Source: Marthasterias glacialis
Taxonomy: Eukaryota; Echinodermata; Asteroidea; Forcipulatida; Asteriidae
NCBI GenBank assembly: GCA_911728455.2
Contig: OU452229.1
Span: 7,802,811 to 7,866,810 of the forward strand
Length of the DNA: 64,000 nucleotides
Direction: 5' to 3'
Under the pieces are notes generated by a model that had not been told where the DNA came from, made no database searches, and was given only the letters and a program-made list of their open reading frames with translations. A program made the position numbers and the translations under genes. Of this stretch, positions 23,581 through 35,805 are shown one piece after another. The stretch's first letter is position 1. Each line of letters opens with the position of its first letter.

Positions 23581-24939
23581 CCTTAACAAAAGTAGGGGAC
23601 AAGACCCCTGGATTGAGCAGATTAAAAGAGCAGATTAAGAGATTAAAAAGAAGATTCCTTGCTAAGTTTTCTCAAAGCTTGCGAATTATTACAAAATGAG
23701 CTTATGACAGTAATTTTTTACATGTTCTGCATTTCTTCCGAAATGTTTGCAAACCTACCACAAAATATTATGTAAGGGAAATTATTCGCTTGGAACCTAG
23801 TACATTCTTTTATGTGAAATGATTTGTTGTTTATTGACGGGCATTTATGTGAAAGGGGTCTTATCGCACTGGTGATGATTAAGAAACCTTACACAGTTTG
23901 TACAATGTTTTTCGTCTGTCCCAAACAACCCTAGGTGCATGTTTCTATATTAGGCTTCTACCCGGCTCCAAGTTCGGTCACCTTCAAACAAGATACCAAT
24001 GAAGGGTACAGCAATTTTGAGGGGTTTAACCACTTTTAAGTCATAAGATGTGTTAACACGCAAACTTTTCAAGGACACAGTAACGTAGGCTTGATAAAGA
24101 CCTACATGTATATGAAATTTCCTTTTGTGTGTAGTGGTTGACATCACGCTTGGAATGTTTTGTTTGGGACGAGTTCTAGAGCTCATTTAAGAAACTGTTT
24201 TGATTATTTGAGAAAATTGGCAAGTCCTGCGGACGTCGTCTTAGAAAGAGTCGTATGTATCTGTATTTACAATGTACATAGACATGTAACAAGCACTGAC
24301 AGCACAAAAAATACAAGAAAGTTTGCATTGCTTCAAATGTACAAGAATATTATGTTTACACACATATGTAGGCAATGATAATAGATAACATGTACATGTA
24401 TTGCAAAGAAGAGGTCAGGTTAGGCCAAGCAAATTGAAATATGATTAGGCACTGGGGCAAAGAGGTGAAGTTTCTGAGTAAACTCAGGATTGTGACCCTG
24501 GTATATTTGGTGGAATCCCTGCTGCTACACAGTAAGCCCACAGAGACTGACTTCTCCAGGTTTCAGGTAACAGGCGGAAATGAACAAAGAAACTTCTTGG
24601 ACCAAGTCTGAATGAATGTTGCAAACAATACAATTCAACTGCATCTATATTGTACATACGATATAATGTATGATGTAAACTAATTGTTGCTTGCCAAGTA
24701 AGGAGTTTTCTGTACCAAAAATGGTACACATGCATAGCAAATATTGACAAGGAGATTCAAATTATGAAATACATGTTGCTGTACATGTCATGATAGTGTA
24801 GGTAATTTAATCAAACTGATCAATCGAGGCCTATGTGTTGTTTGTTTTGGTTTGGATATGATTTGATCTGTTTTCTTATAAAATACATTCTTTAATTGAC
24901 ATAGAAGTATATGCTTTGTTTTGTGTTTATTTTCTTTAG

Positions 24940-25048
24940 GGATACGAGCATTCACACAGTACAACCTATGGAGAAATGAATGATAGAATAATGGATGGAA
25001 TGCCAAGTAATTATGTCAACTCGTCTTCAGCAATGTCTTCTATTATGG
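24940..25048 (+). CDS. TCF12/TCF4 orthologue: E-protein (TCF4/TCF12-like) internal exon 2
   Basis: Begins in phase 0 after TTTCTTTAG with Gly-Tyr-Glu-His and ends with one base of the next codon at ATG G|GTATGT. The 36 codons give GYEHSHSTTYGEMNDRIMDG and continue to NSSSAMSSIMG. The matching vertebrate TCF12 exon is of similar length, also starts with Gly in phase 0, has a His-Tyr-rich start and a Met-Asn-Ser/Met-Gly end, and splits the same Gly codon. Sequence identity is low; length, phase, position and the terminal pattern support the assignment. Ser/Gly/Met-rich composition fits the disordered regulatory part of E-proteins. No domain is contained here. Confidence 0.8.
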
Positions 25049-25344
25049 GTATGTACTTAGTTTATATTCAGATCATTCTCCACAAAACAACTTACCAACT
25101 AACTGAAATTATTATTATTATTTTTATTATGCTTTTAATATGTTAAACCTGAGGATGATGATAAAATGCTCTAGTTTGAACCCTTCGCCGGAGCAGCAAG
25201 ATCTGTGGTTTGATGAATATGTGGCACTGAGCTTGAGAGCAAAGTTTTGATGCTTTAAAAAATACATCCAGTGCTTAACATTATTTTTATGTGAACCGAT
25301 ACTTCTTGATTTTCCTCGAATTTAAAAATACAACTCCCGTTACT

Positions 25345-25495
25345 TGTGACTCATGTTACTCATGACTCATGTTACTCAAGGCCCATGTTACTTACAACAT
25401 GTGTTATGACTCCTGTTACTCGGGACTCTTGTTACTCATGACTCCTGTTGTTCATGACTCTGATTACTAATGACTCCTGTTACTCATGTTTGAAT
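25345..25495. repeat. Degenerate ~16-bp tandem repeat
   Basis: The phrase GACTC(A/C)TGTTACTCATG recurs about ten times with substitutions. It is a short, old minisatellite. Confidence 0.75.
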
Positions 25496-26498
25496 ACCAC
25501 TGCGAGGCCATGCAGCACAACAAACCATGAATCTTTTAGCCTGCTGAAAAGGAGTACAGAATTATTAAAACTGTTACTTGCTAGACTTAATAGTACATGT
25601 ATGTACAGATAATGCAAGCATACTGTAAATGTACTGTACCTGTTGGAAAAAAGCAATGTGATGTGTCATTGACCATGTGGTTAACAGTCCAGACATGATT
25701 TGAAGACAAGTGGTAATTGACATAGTGTAAGACCCCAGGTCCAACCAAGATCCCAGTTGTAGGTAATTACACCCTGATTGCTACTCTCTTGGAAAGACCC
25801 AGGAACTTGTCCATGGACTGGTAGCCTTTCCTGCTTCAGGCATTCAGACTCTGTGTGGGGAAACACCCCCTGCTAACTGTAGGTGCCTGCAGCTCATATT
25901 TGTATTAATCATGGTGAGTTTGACCTGTGTACCTACTGTTACAATCATTTAAGGGGAAAAAAGCACACTGAAGGAAATGACCGAGTTACAAGCTGTTGAC
26001 AAAATCGTTGTGTTAGGAACAAATAGTGAAAAAGGGTTTGATAAAGCCTTCTCCACCTTAAAGCCAAAGATTCAAGAGATGTTTTTTTCTGGCCGTGAAA
26101 TTCAGTGCATTTGACTGAAATATACTTCGTTCAACACAAACTGAATAAAGCAAAGTATATTGTGCCCATTCCATCTTAAATAACAAGGTCTTGACATGAT
26201 AGTTTCATCATTGAAACCAACAATAAGATCTTTTTACTTTTAAAGAGAAACTATCACAGAAAACAACTTTCAAAACCAATACTTACTGTGTACACTGTAC
26301 ATGGGCATTGTACTGAACTCTAAATCCTGAGCAAGCATGAACAAAGAGGGGGCCTTTTGATGCTGGTTGGATCCTTTTTTGTCATGTGAAACTGCCAGTG
26401 TATTTGTACATGTAGTTTTTTTTTATATTTAGACAGTTCTGAAATATCCGCAGGTTTTATGTGTATGAAATGAGTTTGTATGTACTTGTATATAAAAA

Positions 26499-27297
26499 TT
26501 GTGCGACCAATGTTTACATGTCATCACGTGACCTATTGTGGGTACTACATGTACATGTATGTCATCTGAGCTGATGGCAAACTTCGTGCAAATACATGCT
26601 GTGACCAACAGAGGCACACCAAAAGTTGGCTTTTGGTCATAATAACAAAGTTACATGTAAGCCATTTTATTAAAGTTGTATGTTGTGACAGTGATAATAA
26701 TCACATTACTGTTTCATAAATTACCAGGATTCTACTACAAAAGAGGTTTAATTTGAGTTATGCTACTGGCGTCAGACGTCTATTTATGTAGCCACCCGCC
26801 TTTTATTTTGTTGGTAATGTAGGCCTAAGTCACTAAAAAAAAGGGTAAAGAACATTGGAAAAGTGAGCATTTATACAGTACCTAGCCTTGCGAAATTTCA
26901 AATAGGCAAAGGAATCACACAGTTTTGGAAAGCAATTTCTTTGGATAATTCAGCTTCAAAACTTTGAAGTTCTTGTGATGAAAAGTGTGTGGTCGTCTGG
27001 CCTAAACGTTCTGTCGTGCACTAGTACACATCGTGCACATTTATATGTTACTTGTACAATTTCCAAGACTTGCTGGAACTGTCCTTACTGGCTTTATCCA
27101 GCCACTCAAAAGTCTCTGGTACAAACTCTGGAATATTTTTCACATATTTTGAGAAAGAAAAGCCTCGATCGAATAAACAAATGCAACAATCTTCATGTAC
27201 CTTACCTCACTTTCCTATGGAGGACGTTGTGTTTGTTTACGTTAATACCCACAATACAGTGTGGGTCATGTGACGGAGGTCGCGCAATCGGTCTATT
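26499..27297 (+). mobile_element. Non-autonomous DNA transposon, ~750-810-bp family, copy 2
   Basis: Full-length by comparison with copies 1 and 3, from TTGTGCGACCAATGTTTACA to GGTCGCGCAATCGGTCTATT. The outermost left end is eroded, while the right terminal repeat is intact. The same internal landmarks appear in the same order. No transposase ORF. Confidence 0.75.
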
Positions 27298-27342
27298 GAA
27301 TTGAAAGATACATACTGTTTAGTAAATGTTGTGCAGACTTAC

Positions 27343-27615
27343 ATTATTATTTATATCTTTCTGGTAATGAAACCAAGGGACCCTCAAAAGTGACTTGCAC
27401 TGTAACCCGTAGGCCTGAAGATACCTGTGTAGAGAAGATGTTGAAGAAATGTCAGTTTTAGATGTGGGAGGAAAACCCCACATAGGGAAAACCCACGCAA
27501 TCAGGTAGGGACTGAAAACCCAATCCACGTGCAAGAATCCAGTCCGGGATTCGAACCGGGGTCCACAGAGGTGAAAGGCAGGGAAAGAAACCACTGAGCC
27601 AACCTGAATGCCCAT
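27343..27615 (-). mobile_element. tRNA-derived SINE (family C)
   Basis: On the minus strand the head reads GTTGGCTCAGTGGTTTC (A-box type) and then CCCCGGTTCGAATCCCGGAC (B box with a self-complementary T-arm). A body with GGGTTTTCCTCCCACATC follows, and the element finishes in a short AAT-rich tail near 27343. The layout is that of a tRNA-derived SINE. The head and body differ from families A, B and D in this window. Confidence 0.75.
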
Positions 27616-28310
27616 GTACATGTAAGGGCTACATGTACATGTAATTCTATTTTGTTGAAATTTGCTGTGTTGAGCTGGCTGGCTGGCATTAAGTTCTCTA
27701 GTTCTAACCACTGTAAATGTGCATGCATGAAGCTAACCAGCCATAAAATCATTAATTATTAATGCTTCATCAAAATTAATACTGTGTTGCCTCTCCAGGG
27801 GCTACCTTTATGGATAAATTATGACAAGTCCTATTTAGTTTTATCCCTTCTACTTATGTTATTGATCTGTTCAGCTTATGTATTATGTCCACTGGGATGT
27901 ATGGTGATAATGGAAGGGCAGATGTATTAGGGCAACTATTTTATATCAATCAGAAAATTTATAATATTTTGTACTGCAACATTCAAGTACCTACATTATA
28001 AATGTTACGTAATGTACTTAATTTCTTGTAACTTTCTTGAGGACAACAGTTTTATGATTGTAGTACATGTAACTGCCTCAGGCTTCAGATTAGAGTTTAT
28101 CAATATTTACAATTCTTGTCAAATTTGTACATTACATGTAGGCCCTAACTGGTGTTACACAATTAATGGCAATTAGACAGTCAATCTCTTTTACCCTTTT
28201 GACAATAAGTACAATGTAGGATGGGTTTTCCTATTACCACAGTAATCACGTTTCTCAATCAGAATGAAAGATAATCACCAACCTTAGTGAAGTACCCAGT
28301 TGTTGTAGGC

Positions 28311-28419
28311 TATGTGATGGGGTCCATGGTGTTTGTACACCCCATGGTGAAAATGGCACTCAAGGCAAAGCCATGTGCCCTGGAGGATGTAAAAGAAACC
28401 ATGGACCCCCATCACATAA
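28311..28419. repeat. Small inverted repeat (hairpin)
   Basis: TATGTGATGGGGTCCATGG and the inverted CCATGGACCCCCATCACATA are separated by about 70 bp; the arms differ by one inserted base. Its origin is unknown. Confidence 0.6.
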
Positions 28420-28528
28420 CGTGCAATAATTAATTTGTTATACCATGGTAAAAGATTGCAGGAGGTGGAAACAAACATTATAAAGTGAATTAATTATATT
28501 TGTGATTCTTTTGTCTATTTAAAATTCA

Positions 28529-28854
28529 GCAAGGCTAGATATAAATGCTCACTTTTCCAACATTCTTTGCTTTTTCCCCCTATTTTTTTACAGTGATTTT
28601 AACAAAACGGGTTGCTACATTGTCAGCCGACGTCACGAGTGCATAACTCAAAATAAACCTCTTTTGTAGTAGAATACTGGCAGTTTATGAAACAGTTATG
28701 TGATTGAAATCAATGTCACAACATACAACTTTAGTAACTGTGTTATTATTAGCAAAAGCCGACTTTTGGTGTGACTTTTTGTCGGTCACAGCATGTATTT
28801 GCACGTAGTTTGCCTACCAGCTCAGATGACATAGTACCCACTACATGTGACATA
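28529..28854 (-). mobile_element. Left half of the ~800-bp DNA transposon, inverted
   Basis: The reverse complement matches about 2660-3010 of copy 1: CTAGATATAAATGCTCACTT, CTTTTGTAGTAGAATACTGG, then GTCACAGCATGTATTTGCAC. It stops at the point near which the plus-strand half at 29581 resumes. Confidence 0.75.
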
Positions 28855-29387
28855 TAAAAACATAAGTTGTACAACCTGTCTATTCAGTTTAAATCTAAAG
28901 CTCTTATTCCAGTCTGTGTATAAACCATATGAAAACTGCCCTCAAGTGTTGGGTGGGGGAAAGGATGACATCATCATCAGTAGTGTCCACTTGTTATGAA
29001 CTGCACTTTCAATGTCAGTGAGTTATAAACCTGGGATAGTATAAAACTTTTTACTTAGCTGTTTTTGGCAGTTACAAGATTTACATCAGTGTTGATCTGT
29101 TGGTCATAACTGTGTCCTTACAGTATTTGTTTTATAACTTCATCCCAGTCTGGATAAAAGCAGTATTTTTCTAACTAAGCAGGTTGGAATGTCAATGACC
29201 ATTCCCAAGACATCTTTCATTTCACACTAAATCAACACTAAATTTGACACTATGTAATGAAAAACTGATTTGCAGTTGATTATTCCTGAATGCCACAAGG
29301 TACACTTTGTAGCTCTCCCATATGCTTTTATGAATAACTGGAAGAATGAACTTTGCATTTGTGTCATTGAAATTTTTTCATTTTTTA

Positions 29388-29460
29388 GGTGAACAAAGAA
29401 AAAGTGACTAGAACGGGATTTGAACCTGCAACCCAGTGGATTTCCCTTGTGGCTGATACT
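29388..29460 (-). mobile_element. Truncated SINE, family A
   Basis: GGTGAACAAAGAAAAAGTGA and GGGATTTGAACCTGCAACCC match the body and B-box part of the SINE at 2262-2405. The A-box half is missing. Confidence 0.6.
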
Positions 29461-29580
29461 GTTTGATGTGCATTACAGTGAAATGTCATTTGTTGTTACA
29501 TACCGTAATTTTCAGAACATAAGCTGCCCAGAATATAAGCCGCGACGATTCAAAAAATCAAACTAAAATTCAGACATTTT

Positions 29581-29895
29581 AAAAAGCAATTTCTTTGGAT
29601 GATTTCAGCTTCAAAACTTTGAAATTTTACACATCGTGCACATTTATACGTTACTTCTTGTACAATTTCCAAGACTTGCTGGAACTTTCCTTAATGGCTT
29701 TATTCAGCCACTCGAAGGTCTCTGGTACAAACTCTGGAATATTTTTCTTATTTCAAGCAAGAAAAGCCTCGAACGAATAGATTAAATGCAACAATCAGTG
29801 GTACCGTACCGTACTTTCCTATGGAGGGCGCCGTGTGTGTTTACATGTAATACTAACAAAAGGTCACATGACGCGGATCGTGCAATCAGTCTCCT
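29581..29895 (+). mobile_element. Right half of the ~800-bp DNA transposon
   Basis: Starts at AAAAGCAATTTCTTTGGATG and continues through GATTTCAGCTTCAAAACTTT, CAAGACTTGCTGGAACTTTC and CACTCGAAGGTCTCTGGTAC to GTGCAATCAGTCTCC. It matches about 3045-3374 of copy 1. It is preceded by a fragment containing GAATATAAGCCGCGACG (about 29530), of a kind also hinted at near 36550 and at the window end. Confidence 0.75.
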
Positions 29896-29944
29896 GTAAT
29901 GTCAAGTGTAGCAAAGGCCCAAGATTTTTCCCTTACTGTACATT

Positions 29945-30110
29945 ATATTTTCATTAGACTTCTCTCATGCCTCCTGTCATTTACACCATGTGTTCTTACT
30001 ATCACTGCCAGTGCAGTCCATAGATACCGCCAAATTTGCAAGCTTGTCCTTGTTGGCAACACAAGTGATTCATAGTGTGGCACCCGCTATGTGAACATTT
30101 TGATCAGCAT
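29945..30110. repeat. Dispersed repeat, copy 2 (partner at 23425-23580)
   Basis: CATTAGACTTCTCTCATGCC, CTTGTCCTTGTTGGCAACA and TGATTCATAGTGTGGCACC follow the order seen at 23425-23580. Confidence 0.6.
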
Positions 30111-31167
30111 TCAGCAATCCAGTAATCCATGTCATGTCTTCAAACAAAATACCAGTCCATTTAATTTCCTGAGTGTTTGATGGGAATTTTTAGCCCAAAA
30201 AAGAGACACCTACTTGTACGTATACATGTAAATGTTGAGATGCTAAAATTCAGCACTTCCACAGCACAGCTTTGATGAACAGCACAAAATTAACAAATGT
30301 CGGTCATTCATACATGGATAATTTTATTTTTTTCCCCTTTTTTTTTTAAATATGCAATTCGCCCATCACATCATCGCCCATCATTTTTTGTAATTATCAG
30401 ATAAATTTGTAATATCAGTTTATTTTTAATCAGAGGGCAACGTCGTATTATGAAAATAAACCAACTGTTTTGGGGTAAATTGGCTTTTGCGCTAATTTGC
30501 CGTGAATTTTTATTCCCAACAGATGATTACTCTTTCAATCTATTACAAAGTTATGTCATTACATCCAGGCTGTTAATGGCATATAAATTTCAAAAATGTG
30601 TGACGGTAAATGTTTGAAAAAAATATAAATGGGCTATTAGTTGGATGGTTTCAACCCAAGATTTAAGTATCATCCAATATTTGGTCCACATCATACTTTA
30701 TACCTTTCGAAAGCCTATGAAATATGCAACATCTATTGAAAAGCAATAAGTGTTTAAATTTTAAACCAAGTTCTGAAGTCTTTTATGAATAGTACTTATG
30801 TCATTTTTTAACCTATGAACTACAATTTCTTAAATACAGGGTGAATAATTTTGAAAATCATTTTTCCATTTTTACAGTTGATCCTCAGAATCGGATGAAC
30901 CATTTGTTTAAGGGGGGTAACCTTAGGAGAAGAAAAAATCGGATCCGTTGTCTTGGTCTTAAACCACTGTGGAATGGCAAGATCGTGAAAAAAATCTCTC
31001 TTTTTATAACAAAATTTGTGAGAACACTGTTTATTGTAACAGCAAGTACGGTTTGGTTGGTATCTGGCATTTGTACTACATGTATACTGTTTAGCATGAC
31101 ACGGATCAACACAAAGACGGTTAAGATGAGGTTTGGATACCAGGAAAACAGACTAGTCCAGTGGACC

Positions 31168-31190
31168 TTGTATTAAGAGAGTCGACTGTA
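31168..31190. mobile_element. Solo pogo/Tigger-type terminal repeat
   Basis: TATTAAGAGAGTCGACTGTA matches the right end of the element at 11234-12108 with one base changed, including the terminal CTG-TA. No partner end was found upstream, so it is a remnant or the end of a heavily deleted copy. Confidence 0.55.
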
Positions 31191-31302
31191 CAATAGAATT
31201 GGGCAAATTTACTGATTTCAATTTTAGTCGAAATTGCATACTTTTCACAGAATATACATGTTAGCCATGGAGCTTGTTGTTGGCTTGAAAATCAACTCCT
31301 AA

Positions 31303-32099
31303 CAGAGATGCAACTTTTCTGATTTTTTCATTTTTCTGATTTTTTTATTTTTTACCCCCAAATTCTGTTTTTTTTTCTCTGACCCCCAAAAAGTCCTTTT
31401 TTCCCCGATTTATATTCTCAAATATGTGATTTAATCTGAAAAATTTGGAAAACGGCATTACAAAATAATCCTGTCTTTGACACACCGTTAGCCTCTTCTA
31501 CCAGCCGTTGGTACGCACTCTCTCCAATAAAAGCACCATTTCCAGATACGGCTAAAGCATTTTACGGCTGGAGATAAATTTACAAATTGACCTAAGACCT
31601 GGCAAAATTTTTTCGAAACGGTGTGTTCGGCGCACTTGTGTGGAGAATCGTCGACGTTTGCAGATTATTTTCTTATATTTTTCTAAAGTGCTATGGTTTT
31701 TTAAACTCTCAAGATAATCTTGAAGATACTAAAAAGTGTTTGAAGAACAAATTTTAATAGTGAATGGGTCACAATGCTTATCACAGGTACAGAAAAATAT
31801 TTAAAATTTCTAACGTTACCGATGATGATGTATGGATTATGAATTCTGAAGATCATTACTGTGAGCTTTTTAAGATAAGATACGTCTAACATTGTTATAA
31901 TTTCATCATTGAGTATTTTCCTCCCAAGTACTCAGCCCTGGACCCACTACCGCTAGTGGTGGGGTTCACACCGAGTGCGGCACCAACCGTGCGTCACGTT
32001 GCCCACATATCGGCCATTGCCTAAAATTCGGACATGTATTTTTTCGCGATGGATTTTTCCGATTTTTTTTCTTTTTCTCAATAGCCAGTTGCATCTCTG
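31303..32099. mobile_element. hAT-like non-autonomous element with 7-bp flanking repeat
   Basis: Ends are CAGAGATGCAACTTTTCTG and, inverted, CCAGTTGCATCTCTG (inner bases GTTGCATCTCTG pair exactly). CTCCTAA lies directly outside both ends (31296-31302 and 32100-32106). CAGAG-type ends and 7-8-bp duplications are typical of hAT elements. From about 31480 to 32095 the interior matches 56158-56765 within another element (CACCATTTCCAGATACGG, GAGAATCGTCGACGTTTGCA, CCCACTACCGCTAGTGGTGG). It encodes a broken version of the short ORF that is open at 56300-56560. Confidence 0.75.
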
Positions 32100-33671
32100 C
32101 TCCTAAGCTGCGTTTAAAATAGGTTACATTTATAAACATAGTACAGGTACATGTATACAAAATGTATATGCAACATACAGTGTACACACATGTACAAAGT
32201 TTTCCCATAAATTCAACCCAAGTAAAGTTTACTGTCTGAAGTTATTGTATAACATGACTAATTGCAAGATGGGTTGTTATAATGTTTGTGTGGCCATGTA
32301 CTTAAGTTGCAATAATCTAATTGCCATTTTTGCTTTGCCTTTCCACTAACAGCCTCCATTTCTTCATACCCACTAACTTGTAAAAGACCTTGTAGCAAAT
32401 ACAATGCTAATTTAATTTGTGTGCTGTGAAATATGAGAATTTGATTGTGAGAAAGCAATGCCACTGTCATCGCCCTGCCATCATATATCAACTATTTTAA
32501 TTTAATTATAACTCAGTTATCTCGACCCATAACATTATTTCATTGTGTGCTAAGAGAAATCAGGCTTGGCTTTCCACTGGCCAAATTGAGAGGTTTGTTT
32601 TTCAGATGACCATTTGTTGGTACAATCAAAAACAACTCAGCTAATTTTGTTTAGAGAGCCTAGATGTTTGTGCTGTTGGGAAAGTACTGAGACAGATTTC
32701 ACATGTAGCTGGAGACACATGTACATTATATTATTATTCTGTCAAAGCAACGTGCAATTTCATTTGTCTCATGCTACCTAATTATTTTAATTTAATTTTC
32801 TGTGAAGGTAGAGTAATTTCTACCTACCTTCGCTTGAGAAAAATGTGTTATTTAATTTTATTTTTTTGAATAGCTTTTATTGTTTTGTTTCTTGAATGTG
32901 TTGAAGTGATTTAAAAATAACTTACATGTAGGACATGTATGTAAATGCACTGGAGGATTGTTTGGAATTGTTTGTTACAGATCTTTACAACAATTAATGT
33001 ACATTTAGTATGTAGTAAATTCCATTTGTTATGTAACAATTTACATACTATTACAATCAAGGGTTCACTCTTAAAACATTAAAATATACAAAATCAAGCT
33101 TTGAAATAAATGTGTACTTCTTGTGCTCCAAATGATGAGACGTGTGGACTGGGCAGAGTTAAATGATTGTACTCTAAAGCATACTTTTTTTGCAATGATA
33201 ATGCTTTACAAAAATAAAGGTTCTGCTTCTGGTTACCCGATCAACCCTATTTTTACTGCCAACCCACACTTTTCATTCGGCTTAAAAAGAAAAAGAAGTA
33301 GAAAGAAAAAGAACAAAAATGTGAAAGAAAAACAAAAAAGACAGCAACCCTCTGTTAAAGATTAGTTTTTCAGCCATAATAAAGATTTTAACTATAATGT
33401 ATTAATTAGATCCAGCTGTACTACATTTTACTATGTGTACATTTGTAAATCTGTAAGAAAAGTGAATCAAGAGGTTCATAAGTATATACCTTGTGCAGTT
33501 ATAGTTCGTGAGAAAAATAAAAGATTTTAAAACCTGAACAAACCTTTACAAGTGACACCAGTCCAACCACCACAACAAACATCATGATGTACCTCCTGTG
33601 TCCTTGATCCTCTGTCATTTATATTTTTGGTGATTCGTAAGGAAAAACCCACAAAAAAAAATCCTCAGAAT

Positions 33672-34482
33672 AATAGACTGATTGCACGACCAATGTTTAC
33701 ATGTCATCACGTGACCTGTAGTAGGTGTTAGTCATCTCAGCTGATGGCAAACTGCATGCAAATACATGCTGTGACCGACAGAGCCACACCAACAGTCAGC
33801 TTTTGGTAATAATAACACAGTTACTAAAGCCCTTTTATTAAAGTTTCATGTTGTGAGATTGTTTTTATCACAGTACTGTTTCATAAACTACCAGAAGTCT
33901 ACTACAAAAGAGTTTATTTGTGAGTTAAATGCATCGGAGTCAGACGACGATGCAGCCAGCCGCCTGTTGTTGTGTTTTTTTTCAATGTAGGCCTAAATCA
34001 CTATAAAAAGGGTAAAGAACGTTGGAAAATGAGCATTTTCCGGTATACCTACATGTAGTCCTTCGGAATTTCAAATAGACAAAGGAATCACACAGTTATG
34101 GAAAGTTTTATATGATTTGAGCTTCAAACTGTGAAATGCTTTTGTTGAAAAGTGTGTGATCGCGGTCGTCTGGCACTAATGCTTTGGTGTATGTGGAACC
34201 AGTAGGCCTACTACCACATCATGAACATATAACGTTCCGTGTAGAGTTTAAGCCCTGCTGGAACTGTCCTTACTGCAGGCTTTATTCATCTACTCAAAGG
34301 TCTGTGGTATACAAACTATGGGTTATTTTTGACAGATTTCGAGAAAGAAAAGCCTCGATCGATTAAACAAAATGCAACAATCATGATGTACCGTACCGCA
34401 CTTTCCTATGGAGGACATGGTGTTTGTTTACATTATATACCCACTAAAGGTCAAGTGATGTGGGTCGCGCAATTGGTCTATT
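33672..34482 (+). mobile_element. Non-autonomous DNA transposon, ~750-810-bp family, copy 3 (best ends)
   Basis: The left end AATAGACTGATTGCACGACC pairs with the inverted right end GGTCGCGCAATTGGTCTATT, and the symmetry continues three bases outward on both sides (AAT/ATT). It has all the internal landmarks of copy 1. This copy defines the family's terminal inverted repeat best. A SINE follows 70 bp downstream. Confidence 0.8.
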
Positions 34483-34552
34483 ATTATCCTCCGTTGTTTG
34501 TGTTCTCATTATTGCATTGGCACATCATACATACACACTTGTCACCATGGTC

Positions 34553-34860
34553 CACATCATGGCCGAGCGGTCTAGTGCACTGGACTCAAGTTCTGGTGGT
34601 CAAGTCATCAGGGTGTGGGTTTAAATCCAGGTCATGATACTTGTGTTCTTAGGCAAGATGCTTTACTATGAGTGCTTCTCTTCACCCATGGGTATAAATA
34701 GGTATCTGATATTGTGTTTGAAAAAAGCCTTCAGAGCGCCATGTCAGGTGCGGGCTGTATACTCCCCAGGGAGCTGAGAAAGTTTACATGAAGGTTATTG
34801 GCCCAATGACCAGAGTACTAATGTAGAGCACATTGAGACATTATTGTGAGGCATTGATAG
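34553..34860 (+). mobile_element. tRNA-Leu-like SINE (family D), diverged
   Basis: The head TCATGGCCGAGCGGTCTAG and GGACTCAAGTTCTGGTGG resembles tRNA-Leu(CAA), followed by GTGTGGGTTTAAATCCAGG as a decayed B box. It continues ACTTGTGTTCTTAGGCAAGA and ends near GAGCACATTGAGACATTAT. The better preserved copy at 52774-53206 has the same order. Confidence 0.75.
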
Positions 34861-35409
34861 TCTTCCTACTTTGATCTGTTTTCCCTTCTTCTTCTTTTTT
34901 TGCCCTTGGAAAAATCAGAAAAATTGTGATTAAATAGCCTGAGAAGTCTATTAAAGCCCACACTATATGTAGGTTAGGTTAGTACTCAGTCAAATGTTCC
35001 AAGGACCAAATATCATGCCTGTATTGTGAAACAAGCTATACATGTATAAGACCTACATTAAAGCTATTTTTATTATTATTGTTATTATTATTATTATTTT
35101 TTTTTTGTTATTATGGTAACTTGACCCTCAAATTTTTCAGATTTAGTGCAAGGTATGCTGCAAAGAAAAAAAAAATATTTTTACTCATTTTAACTTGTAG
35201 TTAGAAATCTGGAATATTGTTTTTGTGTACCTTGATTTTCCAACTATTGGAAAATGAAAATTGAAATACAACTTTGAGCCGCTGTTCTTAGGAAGTGCTA
35301 TTTAAAACAGTAGATCTATTTTAAATTTCTAACTTGTGTTTCTTATGGCTTTGGGGACAACCATTGTTTGGTTATTATCCGTACACCAATGTGAGGCTAG
35401 CACTGGACA

Positions 35410-35600
35410 ATCAATGCTTTCTGTTTCCTGTAGATAAAAAATCCACAGGCAACTCAGGTGGGATTCGAACCCTCGACCCCCACATTCTAGAACCTATGTC
35501 TTAACCACCAGGCCACTGAGCAGGCCCGGTGAATAGAGGCCAGTTTTGAATCTAGTGATAAGCATTAGATACCCCAAACACTTTATTGATGTAATAGTTG
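35410..35600 (-). mobile_element. tRNA-derived SINE (family B), minus copy
   Basis: On the plus strand: ATCCACAGGCAACTCAGGTG, GGGATTCGAACCC, CTTAACCACCAGGCCACTGA, then GGCCAGTTTTGAATCTAG. This is the reverse complement of the family B layout seen at 12592-12765. It sits 126 bp before the acceptor of E-protein exon 3. Confidence 0.7.
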
Positions 35601-35725
35601 CATCAGGAATAATGAGTAATAATTAGTTTTAGATTTCTTTTATTGATATTACCAATGCACAGCACCTACATAATTGTAATGTTTTTATTTCTGGTTTTAA
35701 CAAGATCTACTTTTTATCTTATCAG

Positions 35726-35805
35726 GAAAATCCAAGGATCCCTACACTATGCCCTACCCATCAATGTCCAGAGAGTCTAATCTCACACCCAATGCACAGA
35801 TTGCG
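35726..35805 (+). CDS. TCF12/TCF4 orthologue: E-protein (TCF4/TCF12-like) internal exon 3
   Basis: Starts after TTATCAG with two bases that complete the Gly codon split from exon 2. It encodes GKSKDPYTMPYPSMSRESNL and then TPNAQIA, and ends in phase 0 at GCG|GTAAGT. The vertebrate TCF4 counterpart begins KTERGSYSSYGRESNL: the initial Lys, the tyrosines and the RESNL block match, as do the phases at both ends. This is one of the two clearest exon matches in the window. It belongs to the Ser-rich N-terminal half, before the nuclear-localisation region. Confidence 0.92.

Larger units (their letters stand above)
15742..24939. other. Intron (9.2 kb) between E-protein exons 1 and 2
   Basis: Starts GTGAGT and ends TTTCTTTAG. 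It holds a 120-bp hairpin repeat (16454), two diverged dispersed repeats (17225 and 17495), a hAT-interior-related segment (22640) and another dispersed repeat (23425). The stretches 17560-22600 and 23581-24939 contain no exon or element that I can support, apart from homopolymer runs and TACATGTA palindromes (for example near 20090 and 22730). Confidence 0.7.
25049..35725. other. Intron (10.7 kb) between E-protein exons 2 and 3
   Basis: Starts GTATGT and ends TTATCAG. It contains a degenerate ~16-bp tandem repeat (25345), copies of the ~800-bp DNA transposon (26499, 28529, 29581, 33672), SINEs (27343, 29388, 34553, 35410), a hairpin (28311), a dispersed repeat (29945), a solo pogo-type end (31168), a hAT-like element (31303) and a TTA microsatellite (about 35060-35105). 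The stretches 25500-26490, 30110-31160 and 32107-33670 show nothing further that I can support. Confidence 0.7.

Noticed and set aside
30841-31176. 111-codon plus ORF ending at the solo Tigger end
   Set aside because: Checked as a possible transposase remnant; no pogo/Tigger DDE or DNA-binding motif could be recognised.
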